This document shows positions 17,715 through 25,513 of a stretch of 64,000 nt of DNA, piece by piece. Source of the DNA: Nocardia wallacei (GTDB lineage: Bacteria > Actinomycetota > Actinomycetes > Mycobacteriales > Mycobacteriaceae); NCBI RefSeq assembly GCF_029869545.1, contig NZ_JARWQD010000090.1:1-64000 (forward strand), given 5' to 3'. Below the pieces are notes generated by a model. The model was given only the letters and a program-made list of their open reading frames with translations. It was not told where the DNA came from and made no database searches. A program made the position numbers and the translations under genes. Every line of letters starts with the position of its first letter. The first letter of the stretch is position 1.

Positions 17715-18437
17715 TCACCCAAAGCCCCCCAGACCCCCGGGGCCGGGGCCCCGCCCCCGGGGGGGGGGACAACCCCCCCCGCCCCCCTGACCGCGGCGCG
17801 GGGCCCGGCGCCGCGTGATGGTGGCGAAACGGGTCTGCAGGCCGTCGACGAACGATTCGAGGGCCAATTCGAAACTCTCCGCGTCGATTTCGTCGGCCTT
17901 GGCGCGGAGTAGATGGGCCTGCTCCAGGTGGGGGTAGCGGTCGCGGTAGACCTGGACGTCGTCGACGAAGCCGCGGGAGAACGAGCCGATGGTGGAGCCC
18001 ATGACCACGTAGCGGGTGGCGGCGCCGATCATGGTGGCCTGGCGCGGCGGCCACCCGGCCCGCACCAGGCCGCCGTGCACGGCGTCGGCGTGGCGCAGAT
18101 TCTCCTCGCGCCGCCCCGGGCCCGCCGCCAGATACGGCACGAAATTGGGGTGCCGGACCAGCGCGGCGCGATACGAGCGGGCCCACGACATCAGGCCGGT
18201 GCGCCAGCCGGGGGCATCGAATCCCGACGTGTCGACCCGGGCCATGATCCCCCCGGCGATGTCGTCGAGCAGGTCGTCCTTCGTGGGGTAGTGCCCGTAC
18301 AGCGACGCGGCCTGCACGCCGAGTTCGGCCGCGAGCTTGCGCATCGACAGCTCGCCCAGGCCGTCGCGGTCGATCAGCTCCAGCGCCGCGTCGCGTATGC
18401 GCTCGCGGCTCAGCAGTGGCACGCGCGGCCTGGCCAT
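17715..18437 (-). CDS. TetR-family repressor
   Basis: A 240-residue regulator. The N-terminal HTH (RIRDAALELIDRDG, LSMRKLAAELGVQAASLYGH) is followed by a TetR_C-type ligand domain. It is divergent from the acyl-CoA dehydrogenase gene and separated from it by two near-identical palindromic sites, so it very likely represses itself and that operon, with an acyl-CoA ligand plausible. The ATG at 18437 has GGGAGG with ideal spacing. The last 30 or so residues (Gly/Pro-rich) are read through a G10/C8/C6 homopolymer region and may be an indel artefact; the natural end may lie just after ATITRRRAP. Confidence 0.9.
   Translation of the reverse strand: MARPRVPLLSRERIRDAALELIDRDGLGELSMRKLAAELGVQAASLYGHYPTKDDLLDDIAGGIMARVDTSGFDAPGWRTGLMSWARSYRAALVRHPNFVPYLAAGPGRREENLRHADAVHGGLVRAGWPPRQATMIGAATRYVVMGSTIGSFSRGFVDDVQVYRDRYPHLEQAHLLRAKADEIDAESFELALESFVDGLQTRFATITRRRAPRRGQGGGGGCPPPRGRGPGPGGLGGFG
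17721..17790. other. Extreme G/C homopolymer region between convergent genes
   Basis: Runs of C6, C5, ten Gs (17759-17768), C8 (17773-17780) and C6 (17782-17787) occur within 70 bases, with strong self-complementarity. The region covers the 3' end of the TetR gene, facing the sulfotransferase gene. It may work as a bidirectional terminator, and it is prone to slippage and sequencing error. Confidence 0.5.
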
Positions 18438-18466
18438 GAGCACACCTCCCGGACTCCCTTGAAAAA

Positions 18467-18481
18467 CCGAACGCCGTTAGG
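18467..18481. promoter_or_regulatory. TetR operator, site 1
   Basis: CCGAACGCCGTTAGG is an imperfect palindrome of form CCnAAC-N3-GTTnGG, 29 bases upstream of the tetR start and close to its ribosome binding site. Its reverse complement matches site 2 at 14 of 15 positions. Confidence 0.8.
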
Positions 18482-18499
18482 ATACCGTGGCGGCACAAA

Positions 18500-18514
18500 C
18501 CTAACACCGTTCGG
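18500..18514. promoter_or_regulatory. TetR operator, site 2
   Basis: CCTAACACCGTTCGG has the same CCnAAC-N3-GTTnGG form in inverted orientation, 33 bp centre to centre from site 1, about three helical turns. It ends 16 bases before the acyl-CoA dehydrogenase start, where a bound repressor would block transcription. Confidence 0.8.
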
Positions 18515-18530
18515 TTGGGAGTTTCCCGCG

Positions 18531-19682
18531 ATGGATCTGGAACTCGGCGACGCCCACGCCGCCCTGCGTGAGGTCGCCCGCGCCTGGGTCGACAAGGAGG
18601 TCGTCCCGCATGCGGCGGCCTGGGACCGGGCCGAGGCGGTGGATATCGCGATCGTGCGCAAGCTCGGCGAGATGGGCTTCCTCGGCATCGAGATCCCGGA
18701 GGAGTACGGCGGTTCCGGCGGCGACGCGCTGTCGTACTGCGTGCTGCTCGAGGAGCTCGGCCGGGGCGACAGTTCGGTGCGCGGCATCGTGTCGGTCTCG
18801 CTGGGGCTGGTCGCCAAGTCGATCAAGAGCTACGGCAGCGAGGAGCAGAAGCGGCGGTGGCTGCCGCGGCTGTGCGCGGGGGAGGCGCTGGGCTGCTTCG
18901 CGCTGACCGAACCCGAAACCGGTTCGGACGCAGCCAATCTCACCACCCGCGCGGTCCGCGACGGTGACGACTGGGTGCTGTCGGGGACCAAGATGTTCAT
19001 CACCAACGGTACCTGGGCCGAGGTCGCGGTGGTCTTCGCGCGCACGGGCGGTCCGGGTCCCAAGGGCGTCACGGCGTTCCTCGTGCCCACCGATGCGCCC
19101 GGCTTCGGGCGCACCGAGATCAAGGGCAAGCTCGGCCTGCGCGGCCAGGCCACCGCGGAGATCGTGCTCGACGGTGTGCGGGTGCCGGATGCGGCGCGGC
19201 TCGGTGCGGAGGGCGGCGGCTTCCGGATCGCGATGGCGGCGCTGGACAAGGGGCGGATGGGGGTGGCGGCCGGATGCGTCGGTGTGGCGCGCGGATGCCT
19301 GGAGGCGTCGGTGCGATACGCACGCGAACGCGAGCAGTTCGGCAAGCCGATCGCCTCGTATCAGCTGGTGCAGGAGCTGATCGCCGATATCGCGGTCGAC
19401 GTCGAGGCGGCGCGGCTGCTGGCCTGGCGGGTGGCCGGACTCGTCGATCGAGGTAAGCCGTTCGGTACCGAGGCCTCGGTCGCGAAGCTGTTCGCCAGCG
19501 AGGCCGCGGTGAAGGCCGCCAACAACGCGATTCAGGTGTTCGGCGGCTACGGCTACATCGACGAGTACCCGGTGTCGAAGTACCTGCGCGACGCGCGCGT
19601 GCTGACCCTCTACGAGGGCACCAGCCAGATCCAGAAGCTGCTCATAGGCCGCGCGCTCACGGGCGTGAGTGCCTTTGTGTAG
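18531..19682 (+). CDS. Acyl-CoA dehydrogenase
   Basis: A 383-residue FAD-dependent acyl-CoA dehydrogenase. The N-terminal helical domain includes GFLGIEIPEEYGGSGGDALS. The FAD/substrate region is CFALTEPETGSDAANLTT and MFITNGTWAEVAVVFART. The C-terminal helices carry YAREREQFGKPIASYQLVQ, QVFGGYGYIDEYPVSKYLRD and LYEGTSQIQKLLIGR, where the Glu of YEGTS is the usual catalytic base. It introduces the first double bond in acyl-CoA beta-oxidation; chain length is not predictable. TetR operators lie directly upstream. The downstream SDR and MaoC hydratase make a coherent beta-oxidation-like set. Confidence 0.95.
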   Translation: MDLELGDAHAALREVARAWVDKEVVPHAAAWDRAEAVDIAIVRKLGEMGFLGIEIPEEYGGSGGDALSYCVLLEELGRGDSSVRGIVSVSLGLVAKSIKSYGSEEQKRRWLPRLCAGEALGCFALTEPETGSDAANLTTRAVRDGDDWVLSGTKMFITNGTWAEVAVVFARTGGPGPKGVTAFLVPTDAPGFGRTEIKGKLGLRGQATAEIVLDGVRVPDAARLGAEGGGFRIAMAALDKGRMGVAAGCVGVARGCLEASVRYAREREQFGKPIASYQLVQELIADIAVDVEAARLLAWRVAGLVDRGKPFGTEASVAKLFASEAAVKAANNAIQVFGGYGYIDEYPVSKYLRDARVLTLYEGTSQIQKLLIGRALTGVSAFV

Positions 19683-19718
19683 CAACGCGACCGCGTCGTC
19701 CGGGCGCACCCCAACCAC

Positions 19719-19750
19719 GTCGTCCCGGCACGCACTTGGCCGGGATCCAC
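19719..19750. repeat. Dispersed intergenic hairpin element, copy 1
   Basis: TCCCGGC (19723-19729) pairs with GCCGGGA (19739-19745) across the 9-base loop acgcacttg and is followed by TCCAC. A second copy at 54943-54970 has the same layout, an almost identical loop and one compensated base pair. It lies just upstream of the SDR start at 19764. Confidence 0.7.
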
Positions 19751-19763
19751 TCCAGGAGGACCG

Positions 19764-20522
19764 ATGACGGAGAAACAGAGAGTAGCCCTGATCACCGGCG
19801 CCGCCCGCGGCATCGGTGCCGCGACGGCAGCGAAACTCGCCGCCGACGGCGCCGCCGTCGCCATCGCCGACCTCGACGAAACCGCCTGCAAGACAACGGC
19901 CGAGGCGATCGCCGCCGCCGGGGGCACCGCGATCCCGGTGGCCTGCAACGTGACCGACGAGGCCGAGGTCGACGCGGCGGTGGATCGCGTTGCCGCCGAG
20001 CTGGGCTCGCTGGACATCCTGGTCAACAATGCCGGTGTGGTGCGGGACAACCTGCTGTTCAAGATGTCGGCCGAGGATTGGGACACCGTGCTGTCGGTGC
20101 ATCTGCGCGGGGCGTTCCTGTGCTGCCGGGCCGCCCAGCGGCACATGGTCGCGCAGAAGTACGGCAGGATCGTCAACACCTCCAGCGTGTCCGCGCTCGG
20201 CAATCGCGGCCAGGCCAACTATTCGGCCGCCAAGATGGGCATCCAGGGCCTGACCCGCACGCTCGCCATGGAATTGGGCCCGTTCGGCATCACCGTCAAC
20301 GCCGTCGCGCCGGGCTTCATCGTCACCGAGATGACCGCCGCCACCGCGGCCCGCCTCGGCGTCACCCCCGAGCAGCTGCAGGCCAAGACCGCCGACATCA
20401 CCCCGGTGCGCCGGGTCGGGCGGCCGGAGGACATCGCGAACGCGGTCGCCTTCCTGGCCTCCGACCAGGCCTCGTTCATCACCGGCCAGACCCTCTACGT
20501 CGACGGTGGCCGCCGTCTCTGA
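19764..20522 (+). CDS. Short-chain dehydrogenase/reductase (FabG-like)
   Basis: A 252-residue classical SDR. It has TGAARGIG for NADP binding, IADLDE, LVNNAGVVRDNLLFKM, the catalytic Ser in NTSSVSALGN, YSAAK, and the C-terminal FITGQTLYVDGG. FabG-like enzymes interconvert 3-keto- and 3-hydroxyacyl substrates, which fits between the acyl-CoA dehydrogenase and the MaoC hydratase. The ATG follows CCAGGAGGACCG. A dispersed hairpin element sits about 20 bases upstream and may affect expression relative to the preceding gene, which ends 81 bases before. Confidence 0.94.
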   Translation: MTEKQRVALITGAARGIGAATAAKLAADGAAVAIADLDETACKTTAEAIAAAGGTAIPVACNVTDEAEVDAAVDRVAAELGSLDILVNNAGVVRDNLLFKMSAEDWDTVLSVHLRGAFLCCRAAQRHMVAQKYGRIVNTSSVSALGNRGQANYSAAKMGIQGLTRTLAMELGPFGITVNAVAPGFIVTEMTAATAARLGVTPEQLQAKTADITPVRRVGRPEDIANAVAFLASDQASFITGQTLYVDGGRRL

Positions 20523-20577
20523 GGCCCCGTGCAGAGAACCCGTCTATCCTCGAACGAGAACCGAAGGAGCGCTTCGC

Positions 20578-21030
20578 ATGACGGAATTCGCTGATCTCGC
20601 GGAGTTGAAGGCCGCGGTGGGTACGGAGATCGGCGTCAGCGACTGGCTGCGCGTCGATCAGGACCGCATCGACACCTTCGCCGAGGCCACCGGCGACCAC
20701 CAGTGGATCCACGTCGACACCGAGCGGGCGGCGCAGGGCCCCTACGGGACCACCATCGCGCACGGCTTCCTCACCCTGTCGCTGTCGGTACCGCTGGCCA
20801 ACCAGGCCGTCACGGTCGGCGGCATCCGGATGGGAATCAACTACGGCCTCAACAAGGTTCGCTTCATCACCCCGGTGCCCTCCGGTGGCCGCATCCGAGC
20901 CCGCGTCGCCCTCGACGCGGTGCACGAGATCCCGGGCGGCATGCAGGCCGAACGCACCGTCACCATAGAACTCGAGGGCGCGGAGAAACCGGCCTGCGTC
21001 GCCCAGGGCATCGTCCGGTATCTCACCTGA
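20578..21030 (+). CDS. MaoC-family (R)-specific enoyl-CoA hydratase
   Basis: A 150-residue single hotdog domain. The catalytic motif is FAEATGDHQWIHVDTERA, with the Asp and His of the hydratase 2 motif, followed by GPYGTTIAHGFLTLSL and NYGLNKVRFITPVPSGGRIR. Length matches single-domain MaoC dehydratases such as the M. tuberculosis HtdZ (Rv0130) group. It would hydrate enoyl-CoA or dehydrate 3-hydroxyacyl-CoA, complementing its neighbours. The ATG at 20578 is preceded by GAAGGAGCGCTTCGC, a good ribosome binding site. Confidence 0.94.
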   Translation: MTEFADLAELKAAVGTEIGVSDWLRVDQDRIDTFAEATGDHQWIHVDTERAAQGPYGTTIAHGFLTLSLSVPLANQAVTVGGIRMGINYGLNKVRFITPVPSGGRIRARVALDAVHEIPGGMQAERTVTIELEGAEKPACVAQGIVRYLT

Positions 21031-21048
21031 GCCACACCGGGCGCGGGC

Positions 21049-21705
21049 TCACGGCGACCCGAACGGCACCACGGCCGAGGGTGCCTGATCGGGCGTCAGG
21101 GTCGCCACCACCGTGACGCCCGCGGCGACGAAATCGCCCTGCGCGCGCGGCATATGGTCGGACGAGGTGACCAGCACCGCGCTGTTCGCGCCGATCGTGC
21201 CCATCATCTGCGCGGAGTACTCGGCGTTCTCTAGCGTCGACTCCGCGCGATCCTCGATATGGATCCGGTGCGGCGGAATACCCCGGGCGACAAGCCAATC
21301 CGCCATCACCCGCGCCTCGGTGATGCCGTTCTCGGGGTTGCCACCGGTCACCACGATCGGCGCGTTCGGGGTCAGCATCGCCTGCACGTGCGCGGCGGAC
21401 AGCCGGTCGGCGAGCTCCGGTCGCATCGCGCCGTCCGGTTCCAGCCCGTACCCCAGCACCACGATCGCGGTGTCGGCGCCCAGGCCCGCGACCAGCGGCA
21501 GGCCGGGCAGTTGGAACCGGGCCGAATTCAACGCCGCCAGAACGTCTTCGGAGAGTGCGCCGAGCGGATCGGGGGGTGTGTCCGAGCGGGCGGGAGCCGC
21601 GGTGAGCGCCGCGCCGAGCGCGGCGGCGGCCAGTGCGAGCGCGGCGGTGAGCTTCGGGAATCGGATGAGGGCCGGAATTCGGTTGGAGCGGACGGTCGGA
21701 AACAA
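21049..21705 (-). CDS. Secreted YdcF/DUF218-family protein
   Basis: A 218-residue protein with a signal peptide (LTAALALAAAALGAALTAAPARS) and a DUF218 domain: TAIVVLGYGLEPDG, LADRLSAAHVQAML, IVVTGGNPENGITEA, then RAESTLENAEYSAQMM and VLVTSSDHMPRAQ. E. coli members (YdcF, ElyC, SanA) bind nucleotides or act in the envelope; an exported copy suggests an envelope role. The start is TTG at 21705, decided by GGGGAGG five bases upstream; no ATG or GTG with a comparable site is available. Confidence 0.85.
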   Translation of the reverse strand: MFPTVRSNRIPALIRFPKLTAALALAAAALGAALTAAPARSDTPPDPLGALSEDVLAALNSARFQLPGLPLVAGLGADTAIVVLGYGLEPDGAMRPELADRLSAAHVQAMLTPNAPIVVTGGNPENGITEARVMADWLVARGIPPHRIHIEDRAESTLENAEYSAQMMGTIGANSAVLVTSSDHMPRAQGDFVAAGVTVVATLTPDQAPSAVVPFGSP

Positions 21706-21797
21706 TCGAACCTCCCCAGGACAGCCGCGCCGGATACCCGGTGCGGAGACGGGCCATCAGTCCATGATCACTCGTAATGAGCTGGGGGACAGGGGAA

Positions 21798-21840
21798 CAC
21801 GCCACATCGGCGTGAATGTGCCAGGGCGGCGGGAGCCGCC
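21798..21840. terminator. Pair of small hairpins downstream of the ddn-like gene
   Basis: CACGCC/GGCGTG (21798-21803, 21809-21814) and GGCGGC/GCCGCC (21825-21830, 21835-21840) are two short GC stems in the spacer after the minus-strand nitroreductase gene. No U-run is seen, so termination is only possible, not shown. Confidence 0.35.
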
Positions 21841-21900
21841 GTGCGATCCGGTACCATCGGTCGGCGAGCCGGTGCTATCGCGAACCGCCCGGCGCCGAGA

Positions 21901-22362
21901 TCAGAGGGCGGGGCGTAACTTCAGGATCGGGATCAGGCGGTCGGTCTTGGCCGCGTAGTCGAGGTAGCGCGGCTGTTCGGCGGTGATCCGCTTCCATGCC
22001 GTTTCCCGCTGGGCGCCCTCGAGTTGCTCGACCTCGACCCGGAATTCGCGGGCGCAGACCTCGGCCCACACCTGGTCCGGGTGCGCCGCGATGTTGTGGT
22101 ACCAGGCCGGGTGCCGGATGGCGCCGCCCATCGAGGCCACCACCAGCCAGCCGTCCTCCTCGGGGAAGCGGGTGAGGGTCGCCTGGCGCCGCTGCCCCGT
22201 CCTGGCGCCCACCGTGGTCAGATACAGCAGGTCCATGCCCTGGAACCGATCCCCGCGGAAGCGATGCAACTGCTCCATCATCCGCATCGTGAACCGGCTG
22301 AAATAGTTCGAGTGCATGCCCGCCGGACCCCGCGTGCCGGGCGGAATCTTCTGGAAGCTCAT
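21901..22362 (-). CDS. Deazaflavin (F420)-dependent nitroreductase family protein
   Basis: A 153-residue split-beta-barrel protein of the Ddn/DUF385 group. LLYLTTVGARTGQRRQATLT, GWLVVASMGGAIRHPAWYHN and HPDQVWAEVCAREFRVEVEQ are the family's F420-binding and core motifs. Members reduce quinones, nitro compounds or other enones using F420H2; the substrate is unknown. The ATG at 22362 has AGGAG six bases upstream. The frame continues open upstream through a minisatellite encoding GRLER-type repeats, but the ribosome binding site and family length argue for the short protein. Confidence 0.9.
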   Translation of the reverse strand: MSFQKIPPGTRGPAGMHSNYFSRFTMRMMEQLHRFRGDRFQGMDLLYLTTVGARTGQRRQATLTRFPEEDGWLVVASMGGAIRHPAWYHNIAAHPDQVWAEVCAREFRVEVEQLEGAQRETAWKRITAEQPRYLDYAAKTDRLIPILKLRPAL

Positions 22363-22485
22363 GACCCGCTCCTGCCTGCTTCCCGCATTGTAAGAACTCC
22401 GCCCGCCCGACATGCGCAAAAGCGACGGACGGGAGGAGATCAATCGGATTCCAGGACCGACAGGAGCTGATACATCGAAGGCTCC

Positions 22486-22613
22486 TTCCAGCCTCCCGCT
22501 CGCGTCCCGTTCCAGCCTGCCGTGTCTCGCGGCCCGTTCCAGCCTCCCGATCGCGGCCCGTTCCAGCCTCCCCTGGCTCACGGCCCGTTTCTGTTTCCCT
22601 GCCTCACGGCCCC
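22486..22613. repeat. Minisatellite of alternating 24- and 27-bp units
   Basis: Five units starting TTCCAGCCTCCC begin at 22486 (24 bp), 22510 (27), 22537 (24), 22561 (27) and 22588 (26, degenerate). Each ends near CGGCCCG. Most unit lengths are multiples of three; on the minus strand they would encode GRLER-like repeats upstream of the nitroreductase gene. There is no start codon or ribosome binding site to support translation. Confidence 0.8.
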
Positions 22614-22632
22614 CGAGGGCCGTGAGGCAGGG
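22597..22632 (-). terminator. Perfect 16-bp hairpin downstream of trpD
   Basis: CCCTGCCTCACGGCCC (22597-22612) and GGGCCGTGAGGCAGGG (22617-22632) pair fully across a 4-base loop, 24 bases past the trpD stop. It merges with the last minisatellite unit. The stem strength suggests transcription termination for trpD, although no U-run follows. Confidence 0.65.
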
Positions 22633-22655
22633 GCGGTTGAGGCCGCCGGGACCGC

Positions 22656-23711
22656 TCAGTCCGAGCCGAGTTCGTTGGTGAGGGCGACCCAGCGGTCCAG
22701 CAGTTGTGCCGCCGCGCCGCTGTCCACGGCGTGCGCCGCCCGGTCGAGCGCACCGGCCAGGACGTCGTGGATGTCCTTCTCGGCGGTCTCCGGGGTGAGG
22801 TCGTAGGCGACGATGGCGGCGGCCGAATTCAGCAGCACCGCATCGCGGACCGGGCCGGGCTGGCCGCCCAGCATGTTGCGCGCGACGACCGCGTTCGTCT
22901 CGGCGTCGCCGCCGCGCAGCGATTCCTCGGACACGCGCGGAATGCCGATCCGGGTGGGGTCGATCGTCGTCTGGGTGAGATGGCCGCCGGTGACCACCCA
23001 GGCCGTGGTGGTGTCGGCGGTGGTGATCTCGTCGAGGCCGTCGTTGCCGCGCACCACCAGCGCGTTGTTCCCGCGCTCGGCGAACGCGCCCGCGATCACC
23101 GGGAGCAGATCCGCGAACGCGCAGCCGATCAGCCCCGCCTGCGGCTGCGCCGGATTGGTCAGCGGGCCCAGCACATTGAACACGGTCGGCACGCCGATCT
23201 CCTTGCGGGCCGGACCGGCGAACCGCAGCCCGGAGTGGAACAGCGGGGCGAAACAGAATCCGATGCCCACCTCGCGCACGCACCGCGCGACCGCCTGCGG
23301 CCCCAGCGCGATGCGCACCCCCAGCGCCTCCAGCACGTCCGCGCCGCCGCTCTTCGACGACGCCGCCCGATTCCCGTGCTTGACCACCGGAACCCCGGCG
23401 GCCGACACCACGATCGCGGACATGGTCGAGATGTTGACGGTGCCCGACCGGTCGCCGCCGGTGCCGACGATGTCGACCGCGGGGCCCTCCAGCGGCACCC
23501 GCCGGGCGTGCCCCAGCATGCCCGCCGCCAGGCCCGACAGCTCGGAGGCCGTGGGGCCCTTCATCTTCATGGCCACGCCGAACGCGGCGATCTGTGCCTG
23601 CGTGGCGTTGTCGGAGAAGATCTCGTCGATGGCCCACGCCGCCTCGTCCGCGGTCAGGTCGACCCCATCGGTGAGGGCCCCGAGGATCTGGGGCCAGGTG
23701 CGCGCGCTCAT
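22656..23711 (-). CDS. trpD: Anthranilate phosphoribosyltransferase
   Basis: A 351-residue enzyme joining anthranilate to PRPP in tryptophan synthesis. The PRPP-binding glycine loop [21 protein letters not shown] lies near residue 80; [20 protein letters not shown], the metal-binding region near [11 protein letters not shown] and the N-terminal helical domain ([20 protein letters not shown]) are all intact. As in mycobacteria it stands apart from the other trp genes, divergent from ctaE. The ATG at 23711 has AGGAG at good spacing. Length matches the family. Confidence 0.97.
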   Translation of the reverse strand: MSARTWPQILGALTDGVDLTADEAAWAIDEIFSDNATQAQIAAFGVAMKMKGPTASELSGLAAGMLGHARRVPLEGPAVDIVGTGGDRSGTVNISTMSAIVVSAAGVPVVKHGNRAASSKSGGADVLEALGVRIALGPQAVARCVREVGIGFCFAPLFHSGLRFAGPARKEIGVPTVFNVLGPLTNPAQPQAGLIGCAFADLLPVIAGAFAERGNNALVVRGNDGLDEITTADTTTAWVVTGGHLTQTTIDPTRIGIPRVSEESLRGGDAETNAVVARNMLGGQPGPVRDAVLLNSAAAIVAYDLTPETAEKDIHDVLAGALDRAAHAVDSGAAAQLLDRWVALTNELGSD

Positions 23712-23853
23712 CACAATCTCCTGTCGCGGTGTCGCTTGGTAGCAGCCTAGTGGGGCGGGGCAATTCGTTATGCCCCCGGTTGCGGGGCTACGCACGCCGG
23801 AAAGCCCGCTGAACCGCCTCCGAACTGCATATTCGGGTGACACGCCGGAGGGT

Positions 23854-23874
23854 CGGCGAGACCCCCTCTCGCCG
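23854..23874. other. Hairpin between trpD and ctaE
   Basis: CGGCGAGA (23854-23861) and TCTCGCCG (23867-23874) make a perfect 8-bp stem with loop CCCCC. It is upstream of the inferred ctaE start point and could belong to the trpD leader or be an operator. Confidence 0.4.
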
Positions 23875-23950
23875 TGGGATTTCCGACACGCGACAGGAAG
23901 TTTCGTACCCGGCTACGCCTGTCGTACTACGACGAGTCATACTTACCCGC

Positions 23951-24562
23951 GTGACGACCGCAGTAGGGACCCCAGGATCGGCCATTACTCAGCGCGTGCA
24001 CTCGCTGAACCGGCCCAACATGGTCAGCGTCGGAACCATCATCTGGCTGTCGAGCGAGCTGATGTTCTTCGCCGGCCTCTTCGCCATGTACTTCGTCGCC
24101 CGCGCCCAGGCCCACGGCAACTGGCCGCCGGAGCCGACGGAGCTGAACCTGAAGCTCGCCGTGCCCGTCACCGCGGTGCTGGTCGCCTCCTCGTTCACCT
24201 GCCAGATGGGCGTGTTCGCCGCCGAGAAGGGCGACGTGTTCGGGCTGCGGCGCTGGTACGTGATCACCTTCCTGATGGGCGCCTTCTTCGTCGCCGGTCA
24301 GGGCTACGAGTACATGAACCTGGTGCACGAGGGCACCTCGATCTCCAGCAGCGTGTACGGCTCGGTGTTCTACATCACCACCGGATTCCACGGTCTGCAC
24401 GTCATCGGCGGTCTCATCGCGTTCATCTTCCTGCTGGTTCGCACCAAGGTCAGTAAGTTCACGCCGGCCCAGGCCACCGCGGCGATCGTCGTCTCCTACT
24501 ACTGGCACTTCGTCGACATCGTGTGGATCGGGTTGTTCGCCACGATCTACTTCGTCCGATAG
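23951..24562 (+). CDS. ctaE: Cytochrome c oxidase subunit III
   Basis: A 203-residue membrane protein with five transmembrane segments, the length usual in actinobacteria. Conserved stretches are [60 protein letters not shown] and [20 protein letters not shown]. It is part of the aa3 terminal oxidase and, with the adjacent qcrCAB genes, of the bcc-aa3 supercomplex. The GTG start sits 7 bases after a CATACT -10-like box (23938-23943) with no ribosome binding site, so the mRNA is probably leaderless. Confidence 0.97.
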   Translation: MTTAVGTPGSAITQRVHSLNRPNMVSVGTIIWLSSELMFFAGLFAMYFVARAQAHGNWPPEPTELNLKLAVPVTAVLVASSFTCQMGVFAAEKGDVFGLRRWYVITFLMGAFFVAGQGYEYMNLVHEGTSISSSVYGSVFYITTGFHGLHVIGGLIAFIFLLVRTKVSKFTPAQATAAIVVSYYWHFVDIVWIGLFATIYFVR

Positions 24563-24631
24563 GACACCTACGCTTCTCGGCAAGCACCAGCCCAAGCATC
24601 AGTCGGTTCCGTCTACTCCAAAGGGACACAG

Positions 24632-25513
24632 ATGAGTTCATCTCCCCCGTCAGCGCCAGATCCCACCAGCCCGGGGATCGGCAGCGCTCGGAATAACCAG
24701 GCCACCAAGACCCGCAGGCAGCGCCGGATGCGCCGCAAGGTCGCGGGCGGTCTGGTTCTTCTGATGGGCCTCGTCGGAGCCGGTTTCGCGGCGTCGGCGC
24801 TGACCCCCGATGCGCAGGTCGCGACGGCGAACGAGGACAAGTCCGCGATGATCCGCGAGGGCAAGCAGATCTACGACACCTCCTGCATCACCTGCCACGG
24901 CGCGAACCTGCAGGGCGTGCAGGACCGTGGTCCCAGCCTGATCGGCGTCGGCGAGGCCGCCGTGTACTTCCAGGTCTCCACCGGCCGCATGCCCGCCGCG
25001 GTCAACGGCGCGCAGATCGAGCGCAAGCCCCCGAAGTTCGACGAGCGCCAGACCGATGCGCTGGGCGCCTACATCGCGGCCAACGGTGGCGGTCCGACCG
25101 TCGTGCGCGACCCGAACGGCGAGATCGCGCAGGAGTCGCTGATCCAGGGCGGCGACCTCGGCCGCGGCGGCGAGCTGTTCCGGATGAACTGCGCGTCCTG
25201 CCACAACTTCACCGGTAAGGGCGGCGCCCTGTCGTCCGGTAAGTTCGCACCGCCGCTCGGCCCCGCCAGCGAGCAGCAGATCTACACCGCGATGCTGACC
25301 GGCCCGCAGAACATGCCGAAGTTCTCCGACCGGCAGCTGACGCCGGAGGAGAAGCGCGACATCGTCGCCTACGTGAAGGACCGCACCGAGTCCAAGCCGG
25401 AGGGCGGCTACGGCCTCGGCGGCTTCGGCCCCGCGACCGAGGGCCTGGCCATCTGGGTGGTCGGCATCGTGGCGCTGGTCGGCTCGGCGATGTGGATCGG
25501 ATCCCGCTCATGA
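24632..25513 (+). CDS. qcrC: Cytochrome bcc complex diheme cytochrome c subunit
   Basis: A 293-residue membrane-anchored diheme cytochrome c. The N-terminal membrane segment is [19 protein letters not shown]. The two heme sites are CITCH near residue 87 and CASCH near 188, and the C-terminal anchor is [19 protein letters not shown]. The two c domains face the outside and pass electrons from the Rieske centre directly to the oxidase in the supercomplex. The gene overlaps qcrA by ATGA, implying coupled translation. It lies 69 bases after ctaE. Confidence 0.97.
   Translation: MSSSPPSAPDPTSPGIGSARNNQATKTRRQRRMRRKVAGGLVLLMGLVGAGFAASALTPDAQVATANEDKSAMIREGKQIYDTSCITCHGANLQGVQDRGPSLIGVGEAAVYFQVSTGRMPAAVNGAQIERKPPKFDERQTDALGAYIAANGGGPTVVRDPNGEIAQESLIQGGDLGRGGELFRMNCASCHNFTGKGGALSSGKFAPPLGPASEQQIYTAMLTGPQNMPKFSDRQLTPEEKRDIVAYVKDRTESKPEGGYGLGGFGPATEGLAIWVVGIVALVGSAMWIGSRS

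Noticed and set aside
21901..23763. A single 620-residue minus-strand protein spanning the nitroreductase and the trpD region
   Set aside because: The upstream part is out of frame with trpD and has shadow composition. The nitroreductase has its own strong ribosome binding site at 22362.
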